Shown here: positions 41,348 through 49,161 of the stretch, piece after piece
Layout: each line of letters begins with the position of its first letter
Position numbering within the stretch: the stretch's first letter is position 1
Notes under the pieces: generated by a model
The model's input: only the letters and a program-made list of their open reading frames with translations
What the model was told of the DNA's origin: nothing
Databases searched by the model: none
NCBI GenBank assembly: GCA_963708645.1
Contig: CAVPTA010000014.1
Span: 368,764 to 432,763 of the forward strand
Length of the DNA stretch: 64,000 bases
Origin: RYN-133 sp963708645
GTDB taxonomy: Bacteria > Actinomycetota > Actinomycetes > Mycobacteriales > Jatrophihabitantaceae
Direction of reading: 5' to 3'
Position numbers and translations under genes: made by a program

Positions 41348-41998
41348 TCAGCGTCCTTGGAAGTTGCCGTGCCCGAAATCATGATGCAGCCGCCACGACG
41401 ACGCGGACGGCGTGAAGACGGCAGCGAGTCCGAAACCCACTACGAGTGATGCCGCGACGGCGACGAGCCGGACGGTGCGGCCCCGCGCCGCGGGGTCGGA
41501 CTTCCGCGCGCGGAAGTCCCGTCCACTCACGACGACCGCCTCGTAGATGTGTCCCAGGAAGTGCACGCCGGTCAGGCAGACCCAGACGATGAAACTGGCC
41601 TGATGCAGCGTCAGCCACGTACCGCTCGCGCCGTGGTCAACGAGGAGTGCGACGCCGGTGCCGATGACGGCGATGCTGCTCAGCACGACGAGGGGCCCGA
41701 TCAGGCGAAGGAGAAGCGGCGGCGCACCACGGTTCACGTACTCGCGGTGGCCCGTGTAATACCTCGCGAACCGGTAGACGGTGCTGGCGCTCTTCAGCGC
41801 GAGCGGACCGATCAATGCGAGGCCGATGATCGTGTGCAGTGAGATGTAGCCGCGCACGTCCAAGATCGTGAAGCCTTCGATGAGGAGCAGGACTGTCAGC
41901 ACAATGCCGGTCGACGCAGTCAGTCGACTGTTGCCCTCGACGCCGGGAGCGTCGTCGTCGGCCTGGGCACCGGTCGGGATGGCGAGGTGTCGGGTCAC
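41348..41998 (-). CDS. Five-helix membrane protein with conserved histidines
   Basis: The 216-residue protein has five predicted helices. Histidines sit in helix 2 (ISLHTIIGL) and helix 4 (TLHQASFIVW, GVHFLGHIYEAV), the spacing expected for membrane b-type heme. It begins 20 bases after the histidine kinase stop, so it belongs to the RR-HK-membrane protein operon. It may be the redox component sensed by the kinase, or a heme-bearing partner of the divergent flavoprotein module. No named family is assigned. Confidence 0.7.
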   Translation of the reverse strand: MTRHLAIPTGAQADDDAPGVEGNSRLTASTGIVLTVLLLIEGFTILDVRGYISLHTIIGLALIGPLALKSASTVYRFARYYTGHREYVNRGAPPLLLRLIGPLVVLSSIAVIGTGVALLVDHGASGTWLTLHQASFIVWVCLTGVHFLGHIYEAVVVSGRDFRARKSDPAARGRTVRLVAVAASLVVGFGLAAVFTPSASSWRLHHDFGHGNFQGR

Positions 41999-42018
41999 GA
42001 TGATGCAATCTCCCTGAG

Positions 42019-43512
42019 TCAGCTCTGCAAATCTTCTGTGCCATCAGCGGGCAGCCAGATCTCGAACGTCGTCTCCCCCGGTCGGCTGGTGACCTCGATC
42101 GACCCACCGTGCGCGCGCACGATCGCATCGACGATGGCCAATCCCAACCCGCTGCTGCCCGTCGTTGACGATCGGTTCTCGTCGCCCCGCACGAATCGCT
42201 CGAAGATGTCCGGGAGTACCGCGTCCGGGATGCCAGGGCCGTCGTCCGTCACTGTCAGCACCGCGGTCGAGTTGCCAGTGGTGTGAACGCCAACGACCAC
42301 CGTCGTCCCGTCCGGCGTATGCAGGCGCGCGTTGGCCAAAAGGTTGGCCAGCACCTGATGCAAGGCGTGCGGGTCGCCGACGACGGCGACAGGTTCGTCA
42401 GGGAGCTCGAGGCGCCACTTGTGCAGCGGACCGGCAACGCGCGAGTCGCTCACGGCGTCGATCGCCATGCGCGTCAGGTCGACGTCTTCGCGTAACAGTG
42501 GCCGCCCTGAGTTGAGCCTGGTCAGCAGCAAGAGGTCGTCCACGAGGTGACCGGTGCGTGCCGACTCGTCGACGATGCGCTGCAGAGAGTGGGCAACGTC
42601 GGGGGGCAGCAGGTCGCGCCCCTCGTCAGCGGCGAGCTCGGCGTGCGCGCGGATCACCGAGATCGGCGTCCTGAGTTCATGGCTCGCATCGCCGATGAAT
42701 CGCCGCAGCCGTTCCTCGCTCGCCTGGCGCTGCTGAAGGGACGTCTCGACGTGCTCGAGCATGTGGTTGAACGCACCGGTGAGCCGACCGACCTCTGTGC
42801 GCTCATCTGACGGTGGCACCCGATCAGGAAGCGACACGGCACCACCGGACAGTGGCAGTTCAGCGACGCGCGTCGCGGTGTCCGCAACGCGGTTCAGCGG
42901 ACGCAGCGCGAGGCGGACGACGATCGCACCGCCGATTCCGACGACGACCAAGGCGATGGCGTACACGATCGTCTCGATGAGGACCAGGCGGCTGATCGTG
43001 TCTTCGACCGGGTGGGTAGGCAGGCCGGTCACCAGCAGATCTCCGTCGTCACCTACGGCGGTGAGGACGCGATAGTCGCCGATGCCTTCGAGATGAATGG
43101 TGTGTGGAGACGTGCTCGCCCGCAGTGCAGCCAACGCCGCCAACGCCGCCGAGTTGGTGGCGATCGAGCGGCCGGCCGAATCGTCGCGGTCATGCCCGAC
43201 GATCGCCGCGGCGGTCACCGTGCCATTGACGATCCGTGCGCCGAGCGTCCCTTCGGCCTGCCCACTCACGGTTCCGAACTGCCGACTCGTGTTGTCGTGG
43301 TCGTGATCGGCGGGATGCTCCAGCGAAATCGTGTAGCGGTCCCCTGCCGCGCGTAGTTGTTGGTCGAGCCGATCCATCAGAAAGCCGCGCAGCGCAATCG
43401 TCGTCGCGGCGGCGACCAGCACGAATGCCAACGTCAGCAGCGCGACGAGCACCGCGACCAGCTTCGTACGCAGCGGGAAGGCGAATCGCGGCGTGGCCCG
43501 CGAACGCGTCAC
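42019..43512 (-). CDS. Sensor histidine kinase (OmpR-type partner)
   Basis: The 497-residue kinase has two membrane helices (about 15-37 and 170-190) around a periplasmic sensor domain, a HAMP segment, a HisKA domain (ASHELRTPISVIRAHAEL, His near residue 278) and an HATPase domain (N box LLANARLHTPDG, G1 DDGPGIPD, G2 GSSGLGLAIV). It is coupled to the response regulator by a four-base GTGA overlap. The sensor domain has no recognised ligand motif. Confidence 0.95.
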   Translation of the reverse strand: MTRSRATPRFAFPLRTKLVAVLVALLTLAFVLVAAATTIALRGFLMDRLDQQLRAAGDRYTISLEHPADHDHDNTSRQFGTVSGQAEGTLGARIVNGTVTAAAIVGHDRDDSAGRSIATNSAALAALAALRASTSPHTIHLEGIGDYRVLTAVGDDGDLLVTGLPTHPVEDTISRLVLIETIVYAIALVVVGIGGAIVVRLALRPLNRVADTATRVAELPLSGGAVSLPDRVPPSDERTEVGRLTGAFNHMLEHVETSLQQRQASEERLRRFIGDASHELRTPISVIRAHAELAADEGRDLLPPDVAHSLQRIVDESARTGHLVDDLLLLTRLNSGRPLLREDVDLTRMAIDAVSDSRVAGPLHKWRLELPDEPVAVVGDPHALHQVLANLLANARLHTPDGTTVVVGVHTTGNSTAVLTVTDDGPGIPDAVLPDIFERFVRGDENRSSTTGSSGLGLAIVDAIVRAHGGSIEVTSRPGETTFEIWLPADGTEDLQS

Positions 43513-44243
43513 GGGCCCGCGCCGGCCGGTTTGAGCACGTAGCCGACGCTGCGCACGGTGTGGATCATCGGTGCGCGATCACGATCGATCTTCTTGCGCA
43601 GGTAGCTGATGTACAGCTCGACCACGTGAGCATTGCCGCCGAAGTCATAGCTCCACACCCGGTCGAGGATCTGTGCTTTCGAGAGCACCCGGCGCGGATT
43701 GAGCATGAGGTAGCGAAGCAGGTCGAACTCGGTGGCGGTCAGGTCGACCAGCTCGTCGCCGCGGCGTACCTCTCGCGCGTCCTCGTCCATGCTGAGGTCG
43801 CCGACCGCGATCGTGTTCCCCGCGGCGTGCTGGGCCAGTCCGGCGCGCCGAGCGAGGCCTCGCAACCGAGCGAGCACCTCTTCCATGCTGAACGGCTTCG
43901 TCACATAGTCGTCGGCACCGGCAGTGATCCCGGCGATGCGGTCCTCGACGGCGTCACGCGCAGTCAGGAACAACACGCACACCGACGGGTTGAACGTGCG
44001 CATCCGGCGCAGCGCCTCGAAGCCCGCGATGTCTGGCAGGTTGATGTCGAGGACGACGACGTCGGGTTCGAACGTCTCGGCCAGCTCGATCGCGCTCCGG
44101 CCGTTGTGCGCGCTCCGGGCCTGCCATCCGCCGCGCAGAAGCATGTTCGTGAGCACGTCGGCGAGATCGGCCTCGTCGTCGACGACCAAGGCCCGCAGCG
44201 CGGTTCCGTCGGCACGCAGCAGAGCCGCGGACGATGTCGTCAC
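43509..44243 (-). CDS. OmpR-family response regulator
   Basis: The 244-residue regulator has a receiver domain (VVDDEADLADVL; phosphoacceptor Asp in VVVLDINLPD near residue 66; Lys in YVTKPFS) and an OmpR winged helix (LTATEFDLLRYLMLNPRRVLSKAQ, HVVELYISYLRKKI). The GTG start at 44243 opens directly before the receiver; the frame runs on upstream as an antisense shadow of the divergent gene. Its promoter region is shared with the flavoprotein module. CTGCGT repeats at 44291 and 44302 could be its site. Confidence 0.95.
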   Translation of the reverse strand: MTTSSAALLRADGTALRALVVDDEADLADVLTNMLLRGGWQARSAHNGRSAIELAETFEPDVVVLDINLPDIAGFEALRRMRTFNPSVCVLFLTARDAVEDRIAGITAGADDYVTKPFSMEEVLARLRGLARRAGLAQHAAGNTIAVGDLSMDEDAREVRRGDELVDLTATEFDLLRYLMLNPRRVLSKAQILDRVWSYDFGGNAHVVELYISYLRKKIDRDRAPMIHTVRSVGYVLKPAGAGP

Positions 44244-44290
44244 CGTGCCATCATCTGCCCTGGCAGCTGTCAGAAAGCTCTGAGGTTCCT

Positions 44291-44307
44291 CTGCGTTCGT
44301 TCTGCGT
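44291..44307. promoter_or_regulatory. Direct repeat, possible OmpR-family regulator site
   Basis: CTGCGT occurs twice (44291-44296 and 44302-44307) with an 11-base period, the spacing of tandem OmpR/PhoP-type binding sites. It lies between the divergent response regulator and flavoprotein genes. Confidence 0.35.
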
Positions 44308-44346
44308 AGGCTCGCTCTGGGGCAGTCCACAGGCGCGTGAGATGAA

Positions 44347-45747
44347 TTGGAGAAGGTCGCGGGCGATGCTCGGTTCGTGACCACGCTGCGCGGAACGGAG
44401 CCGACGGCACCAGCACTTCGGCCGTCCGGGCCGAGTTCGTCTGCCGCCGGCGCGGTCGTGCTCGGCGGGGTCGGCGTCGGTGCGTTGCTGGTGCTCGCAC
44501 TGTGGGCCCAGGACGCGACGACGGTGCAAGGCGCAAGCGGCTGGCTCACCGGCGCAGGGCGGATCACCGGTCTGCTCGCGGGCTACGCCGTCGTCGTCCA
44601 ACTGGCATTGATGGCGCGCCTGCCATGGCTCGAACATCATGTCGGCACGGACCGGCTGGCCCGATGGCATGCCTCCGGCGGCCGGTACACAGTGTTCCTC
44701 GCGCTGGCGCACACGCTGTTGATCATCTGGGGTTACGCGATCGCGGCACACAGCGGTGTCGTATCCGAGACGGGCACGCTGCTGACCTCCTACCCGGACG
44801 TCCTGATGGCCACGGTCGCCCTCGGGCTGCTCCTCGTCGTCGGGGCGGTCTCGGCCCGGGCGGCGCGCCGGCGGATGTCCTACGAGACGTGGCACTTCGT
44901 TCACCTCTACACCTATCTCGCGATCGCGCTTGCCTTTGCCCATCAGTTCTCGACGGGTGCGGACTTCACCGATCGGCGCGTGCGGGTGCTGTGGTCCGTT
45001 ATGTACATCGCGGTTGCTGCCCTGTTGTTCTGGTACCGCGTGTGCGTGCCGTTGCGGGCCGCGTTCCGGCACCGGTTCCGCGTCGTTCGGGTGGTGCGCG
45101 AGTCGCCGGACGTCGTATCGATCTACATGACCGGCGAACACCTCGAGAGTCTCGGTGCAGTTTCCGGTCAGTTCTTCCGATGGCGCTTCCTCACCCGCGA
45201 CCTGTGGTGGGCGGCCAATCCGTATTCGCTCTCAGCCGCTCCTGCACACGGACAGCTCCGCATAACCGTGAAGGTGACCGGACGGCACAGCGCCGCGCTC
45301 AAGCAGCTGCGTCCAGGGACACCCGTGCTCGCGGAGGGGCCGTACGGTTCGTTCACTGCAGCTCGTCGGCGCAGGCGGCATGTCGTACTCATCGGTGCGG
45401 GGATCGGCGTCACCCCGTTGCGCGCCCTGTTCGAGTCACTACCAGGCAAGCCGGGCGAGATCACTCTCGTGTACCGAGCATCGAGTGTCGACGACCTGGT
45501 ACTGCGACGTGAGATCGATGCGATCGCTGCGGCTCGCGGGGCAAACGTGCACTACCTGGTCGGCCGGCGACGCCGGGCCCGGATCGAGCCACTGTCCGCA
45601 AGCGGGCTCGTGCAGTTGATGCCCCGACTGCGCGACTCCGACATCTACCTGTGCGGCCCCGATCAGCTCATGGCCGGCCTGCGCACCGGGCTGCGCAAAC
45701 TCGGTGTGCCGGGACGCCAGATCCATTCCGAATCGTTCGTGTTCTGA
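44347..45747 (+). CDS. Ferric reductase-like transmembrane flavoprotein
   Basis: The 466-residue protein has six membrane helices (about 35-240) with conserved His residues (ARWHASGGRYTVFLALAHTLL and TWHFVHLYTYLAIALAFAHQF) as in ferric-reductase-type heme domains. A ferredoxin-reductase-like module follows (about 255-466): NPYSLSAAP for FAD, GAGIGVTPLRAL and YLCGPDQL for NAD(P)H. It moves electrons from NAD(P)H through flavin and heme across the membrane. The TTG start at 44347 opens the frame; GTG 44377 is also possible and neither has a good ribosome site. It heads an operon with an FMN-binding protein and ApbE. Confidence 0.88.
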   Translation: MEKVAGDARFVTTLRGTEPTAPALRPSGPSSSAAGAVVLGGVGVGALLVLALWAQDATTVQGASGWLTGAGRITGLLAGYAVVVQLALMARLPWLEHHVGTDRLARWHASGGRYTVFLALAHTLLIIWGYAIAAHSGVVSETGTLLTSYPDVLMATVALGLLLVVGAVSARAARRRMSYETWHFVHLYTYLAIALAFAHQFSTGADFTDRRVRVLWSVMYIAVAALLFWYRVCVPLRAAFRHRFRVVRVVRESPDVVSIYMTGEHLESLGAVSGQFFRWRFLTRDLWWAANPYSLSAAPAHGQLRITVKVTGRHSAALKQLRPGTPVLAEGPYGSFTAARRRRRHVVLIGAGIGVTPLRALFESLPGKPGEITLVYRASSVDDLVLRREIDAIAAARGANVHYLVGRRRRARIEPLSASGLVQLMPRLRDSDIYLCGPDQLMAGLRTGLRKLGVPGRQIHSESFVF

Positions 45748-45760
45748 CCCGGAGCGTGCA

Positions 45761-46258
45761 GTGAAACGTGCCTTAGTCTCGATCGCCGGGACCGTAGTCG
45801 GTCTGGTCGCTCTGCTCGATTTCAAGAGCCACCAGCGCCCAATCGGCGTTGCCGTCGGTCTACCGCAACCGACGTCGCCACAGCCCACCACCTCCACACC
45901 CTCGACCCGCCACCGAGTCACGTCGGGCCGACCTCGCAAGCCGACACACCGAACCACATCACCGCCGTCGCAGGGCGTGAGCGGACGTTTCGTCGGCAGC
46001 GCCGTCCAGACCCAGTACGGCGTCGTGCAGGTCGCCGTCACCGTCGCCGACGGCAAGATCACGAAGGTTGCGTTTCCCCAGCTCACCGCGTACGACCAGC
46101 AATCGGCCTACATCAATGGGCAGGCGGCGCCGATCCTCGTGCAGGAAACCATGTCGGCACAGAGCGCTCACATCGACACCGTGTCGGGGGCGTCCTACAC
46201 CAGCGCGGGCTACCTTCAGTCGTTGCAGAGCGCGCTCGACCGGGCCGGTCTGAAATGA
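45761..46258 (+). CDS. FMN-binding domain protein, membrane-anchored
   Basis: The 165-residue protein has an N-terminal helix or signal anchor (residues 1-20), a Pro/Thr-rich linker (about 33-70) and an FMN_bind domain ending in DTVSGASYTSAGYLQSL. The SGA(S/T)xTS motif is where ApbE covalently attaches FMN through the Thr/Ser. GTG 45761 has a GGAG site 9 bases before it. The linker suggests a surface- or periplasm-facing flavin tethered to the membrane. Confidence 0.9.
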   Translation: MKRALVSIAGTVVGLVALLDFKSHQRPIGVAVGLPQPTSPQPTTSTPSTRHRVTSGRPRKPTHRTTSPPSQGVSGRFVGSAVQTQYGVVQVAVTVADGKITKVAFPQLTAYDQQSAYINGQAAPILVQETMSAQSAHIDTVSGASYTSAGYLQSLQSALDRAGLK

Positions 46259-46980
46259 AGCGTGTGACGCCACGGTTGGTCGAACATTGCATGGGCACCG
46301 TGTTCTCGATCGACGTCCGCGCGCCGGGAGTTCCCGAGTCGGTGCTGGCTGACGCGATCGGCTGGCTACATCGAATGGACGCCACGTTCTCGACCTATCG
46401 CGACGACAGCTGGATCAGCCGCCTCGACCGCGACGAGGTCGACCTCGTCGACTGTCCGCAGGTGGTCCGGGATGTGCTCGCGGCGTGCGAGGAACTCCGC
46501 GCCGGGACCGCAGGCACCTTCGACCACTACGCGACCGGCCGGCTGGACCCGTCGGGATACGTCAAGGGCTGGGCGATCGAGCAGGTCAGCGATCGGCTCG
46601 AAGCAGCCGGCTCGACCAATCACTGCATCAACGGTGGCGGCGACGTGCAATGTGTCGGCAGACCGGCAGCTGATCGCGAATGGCGCGTCGGCATCGCACA
46701 TCCGCTGAATGCCGGTCAGACGGTCGCCACTGCGTCGGGGCAGCGAATTGCCGTCGCGACCTCAGGTTTCGCGGAGCGCGGGCTGCACATCATCGATCCG
46801 TTCACCCGGCGCGCGGTTGACGATTGGGCCAGCGTGAGTGTGGTCGGCGCGCGGATCTCCCTTGTCGACGCAGCGGCTACCGCGGCCGCGGCTGCCGGTG
46901 GCGACGCCGTGGCCTGGCTCACCGAGCGGGAGCTGTCCGCGGTGCTCGTCGACCGCGTTGGCGCAGTGACGACGGTGTAG
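46255..46980 (+). CDS. apbE: FAD:protein FMN transferase
   Basis: The 241-residue protein is an ApbE-family transferase: HCMGTVFSIDV at the start, LDPSGYVKGWAIEQ, INGGGDVQC and VATSGFAERG (Thr/Ser-Gly region) plus a C-terminal Asp-rich metal site. It attaches FMN covalently to the FMN_bind protein encoded just upstream, using FAD. It overlaps that gene by four bases (ATGA). The domain lacks an exported lipoprotein signal, so it may act in the cytoplasm. Confidence 0.93.
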   Translation: MKRVTPRLVEHCMGTVFSIDVRAPGVPESVLADAIGWLHRMDATFSTYRDDSWISRLDRDEVDLVDCPQVVRDVLAACEELRAGTAGTFDHYATGRLDPSGYVKGWAIEQVSDRLEAAGSTNHCINGGGDVQCVGRPAADREWRVGIAHPLNAGQTVATASGQRIAVATSGFAERGLHIIDPFTRRAVDDWASVSVVGARISLVDAAATAAAAAGGDAVAWLTERELSAVLVDRVGAVTTV

Positions 46981-47002
46981 CAACGACTCTCGTCAGTCGT
47001 TG
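46981..47002. terminator. Hairpin between convergent apbE and alcohol dehydrogenase genes
   Basis: CAACGACT (46981-46988) pairs with AGTCGTTG (46995-47002) around a 6-base loop. The dehydrogenase stop codon lies inside the hairpin. There is no T-run; probably a bidirectional terminator. Confidence 0.5.
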
Positions 47003-48012
47003 TGCAGAACTGCCGCCCCGCTGAAGTTCCCCGCGGCCAGGTCCAGCAGCGCCTGCGGCGCATCGGCCATTGCATAGCCGGTCGTGTGGATCTTCAGGCC
47101 GATCATTCCCGCCAGGGCCAGGAACTGCTCGCCGTCGGCGCGAGTGTTCGCGGTGACGCTGCGCAGTGTGCGTTCTTCGAACAGGTCGCGCTCGTAGTCG
47201 AGCGACGGGATCGCCGAAAGGTAGATGCCCGCGACCGCCAATGTGCCGCCGCGGTCAAGGGCTTGCAACGCGACAGGTACGAGCTCTCCGGCCGGGGCGA
47301 ACAAAATCGCGGCGTCAAGCGGCTCGGGCGGCCTGTCCTGCGATCCGGCGACCGAATGCACACCGAGCTCCGCAGCCAGTTCGCGGTTGCGGCTTCCGCG
47401 GGTCATGACGTGCACGCGGGCGCCCTCGTACAGCGCCACTTGGGCAGCAAGGTGTGCGCTGCCACCGAAGCCGTAGATGCCGAGCGCCCCACCGGTGGGC
47501 AGGTTCGCCGTCCGCAAGGCGCGATAGCCGATGATGCCCGCGCACAACAGCGGCGCGGCGTGTTCGTCGTCGATCGTGGCCGGGACCGCATACGCGTACT
47601 CCGCGTCCACGACGCAGTGGTCGGCGTAGCCGCCATCGACATCCCAGCCTGTGAAGGTCGGCGCTGTACACAGGTTCTCGCGCCCACTCGCGCAGAACCG
47701 GCACGTGCCGTCGGTTCCGCCGAGCCACGGCACACCCACGCGGGCATCGACAGCGAACCGGTTGGCACCCGGTCCGACCGCGTCGACGCGGCCGATCACC
47801 TCATGCCCCGGCGTCACGCGTGGGCGGCGCGGCGCCAGATCGCCCTCGGCCAGATGCAGATCTGTTCGGCATACGCCGCAACAGCGGATCTTGATGCGTA
47901 CCTGGCCTGGCCCGGGCTCCGGGAGCTCACGGTCAACTCGACGCAGTGGCTTTTGCACCGCGGGTGCGGGTACGTCGACGACCCAGGCTCGGGATCGGCC
48001 GCTCAGTGGCAT
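46993..48012 (-). CDS. Zinc-dependent alcohol dehydrogenase
   Basis: The 339-residue medium-chain dehydrogenase has the catalytic zinc ligands (CGVCRTDLH and TPGHEVIG), a structural-zinc loop, and a Rossmann domain (GIYGFGGSAHLA). The structural zinc loop reads GTDGTCRFCASGRENLC: three Cys remain and the usual first Cys position (TCGxC) is Asp, so that zinc site may be altered. The sequence class is the AdhP-like group acting on simple alcohols with NAD. ATG 48012 has a GGAGGATCG site; the frame begins at 48030. It follows the CBS and stress protein genes. Confidence 0.9.
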   Translation of the reverse strand: MPLSGRSRAWVVDVPAPAVQKPLRRVDRELPEPGPGQVRIKIRCCGVCRTDLHLAEGDLAPRRPRVTPGHEVIGRVDAVGPGANRFAVDARVGVPWLGGTDGTCRFCASGRENLCTAPTFTGWDVDGGYADHCVVDAEYAYAVPATIDDEHAAPLLCAGIIGYRALRTANLPTGGALGIYGFGGSAHLAAQVALYEGARVHVMTRGSRNRELAAELGVHSVAGSQDRPPEPLDAAILFAPAGELVPVALQALDRGGTLAVAGIYLSAIPSLDYERDLFEERTLRSVTANTRADGEQFLALAGMIGLKIHTTGYAMADAPQALLDLAAGNFSGAAVLHND

Positions 48013-48036
48013 TTCTCGATCCTCCTGCATGACGCC

Positions 48037-48426
48037 CTACTCGGCGGCGAGCGCTCGCAACACATCACGCCGGCTGACGATCCCGACCAGGTCGGCGCCG
48101 CGCAAGATCGGAACCGCGCGAATCCGATTGTCGACGAGCACATCCGCTAGGTCGGCCGCGTCGGCGTTCTCGGACAAGCAAACAACCACGTCGGACATGA
48201 CGTCCCTGACCGTGCACGCGGGGACGCGGGCATGGGGGTGTGGCAGCAGGCGGGCGCGCGAGCGAAGCAGATCGACCTCGCTCACGATGCCGATGACGCT
48301 TGCGTCCTCATCGACGACAGGAAGTGAGGTGACTTCGTGCTCGGCCAGCAACGCGATCGCGTCACGTGCGGGTGTTCGTGGCCCCACGGTGACGACCGGA
48401 CTGGTCATGATCTGCGCTGCCTTCAT
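48037..48426 (-). CDS. CBS domain pair protein (Hrp1-like)
   Basis: The 129-residue protein consists of two CBS domains (MTSPVVTVGPRTPARDAI and VRDVMSDVVVCLSENADAAD, with GIVSEVDLL and GIVSRRDVLRAL). It resembles the hypoxic response protein Rv2626c/Hrp1 family and probably binds an adenine nucleotide. ATG 48426 follows an AGGAGCGG site; the longer frame to 48537 overlaps the universal stress protein. It is between the stress protein and the dehydrogenase genes. Confidence 0.88.
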   Translation of the reverse strand: MKAAQIMTSPVVTVGPRTPARDAIALLAEHEVTSLPVVDEDASVIGIVSEVDLLRSRARLLPHPHARVPACTVRDVMSDVVVCLSENADAADLADVLVDNRIRAVPILRGADLVGIVSRRDVLRALAAE

Positions 48427-48428
48427 CG

Positions 48429-48911
48429 TCACCGCTCCTGCTTCCCGTGGGCGAGGCCCGTCGAGCCCGCGCCTTCGGCAACAACGTTTCCGCGCGCATC
48501 GACCACGACGACCGGGCAGAAGGCGTGTTCGAGGCACCAGCCGGCGATCGACGCGTCCGTTTCGAGGTCGTCCCCGATGATGAGCACCGCTGCAGTGCGA
48601 GTGCGATCGAGCAGCTGGGTGTACAGATCACCGGGCGCGAAATCGACGAGGATCGCGACATCCGGCGCGAGTGCACGGACTTGTTTCGCCGTCCGGTCGA
48701 GCAGCGCTTGGTCATGCTTCTCATCGGACCCGAACCCGGCTACGTCGGATGCGGGCGCCGACAGCAGCCAATCGACGGTGCGCCACACCCGGACGAGATC
48801 GATCGCTGCGTCGTGTTGACGCGCCCGGCGCACTGCAACAGGTATCAGTGCATCGGCACCCGAATCGGGAATGCCCAGCACGACCGGTCCGCACTTCTGC
48901 TGAGTTGTCAC
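48429..48911 (-). CDS. Universal stress protein-like protein
   Basis: The 160-residue UspA-like protein has an N-terminal Gly-Ile-Pro strand (VVLGIPDSGADALIPVAV) and a C-terminal FCPVVVVDARGN. It lacks an obvious ATP-binding G-2x-G-9x-G motif, so it is a divergent type. It heads an operon with the CBS protein (2 bases apart) and the dehydrogenase, and it is divergent from the nitroreductase-kinase-regulator operon with 250 bases between. Confidence 0.8.
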   Translation of the reverse strand: MTTQQKCGPVVLGIPDSGADALIPVAVRRARQHDAAIDLVRVWRTVDWLLSAPASDVAGFGSDEKHDQALLDRTAKQVRALAPDVAILVDFAPGDLYTQLLDRTRTAAVLIIGDDLETDASIAGWCLEHAFCPVVVVDARGNVVAEGAGSTGLAHGKQER

Positions 48912-49001
48912 GCGATCGCCTCCATTTCCTTCGACGCGCGCTCGGTCAGAGCCTGCCGCCGCGGCGTCCGGATGAGCAGGCGACGAAGGCCCTCACCGGT
49001 T

Positions 49002-49015
49002 GGGTCCTTCGTCCT
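49002..49015. promoter_or_regulatory. DosR-box-like site 1 in the divergent promoter
   Basis: GGGTCCTTCGTCCT matches the DosR core at 10 of 14 positions. It lies between the divergent stress protein and nitroreductase operons, 160 bases from the nitroreductase start and 91 bases from the stress protein start. Confidence 0.5.
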
Positions 49016-49059
49016 GCTTCGCATGGCCTCCAGCCGCACCGGCGAAGGGCCGACGATCG

Positions 49060-49073
49060 AGGACGTTCGTCCC
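49060..49073. promoter_or_regulatory. DosR-box-like site 2 in the divergent promoter
   Basis: AGGACGTTCGTCCC matches the DosR core at 11 of 14 positions and is nearly palindromic. It sits 89 bases before the nitroreductase start and is 45 bases from site 1. A pair of sites in a shared promoter is a common arrangement for a DosR-type regulator. Confidence 0.6.
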
Positions 49074-49161
49074 TGGCTCGGGTCGAGTCGGTTGACCAGG
49101 CTGAACGAGACGCTGTCTGGAGCGTTCAGAGGGCGCACCGTGCGGAGATGCGAGGACACCG

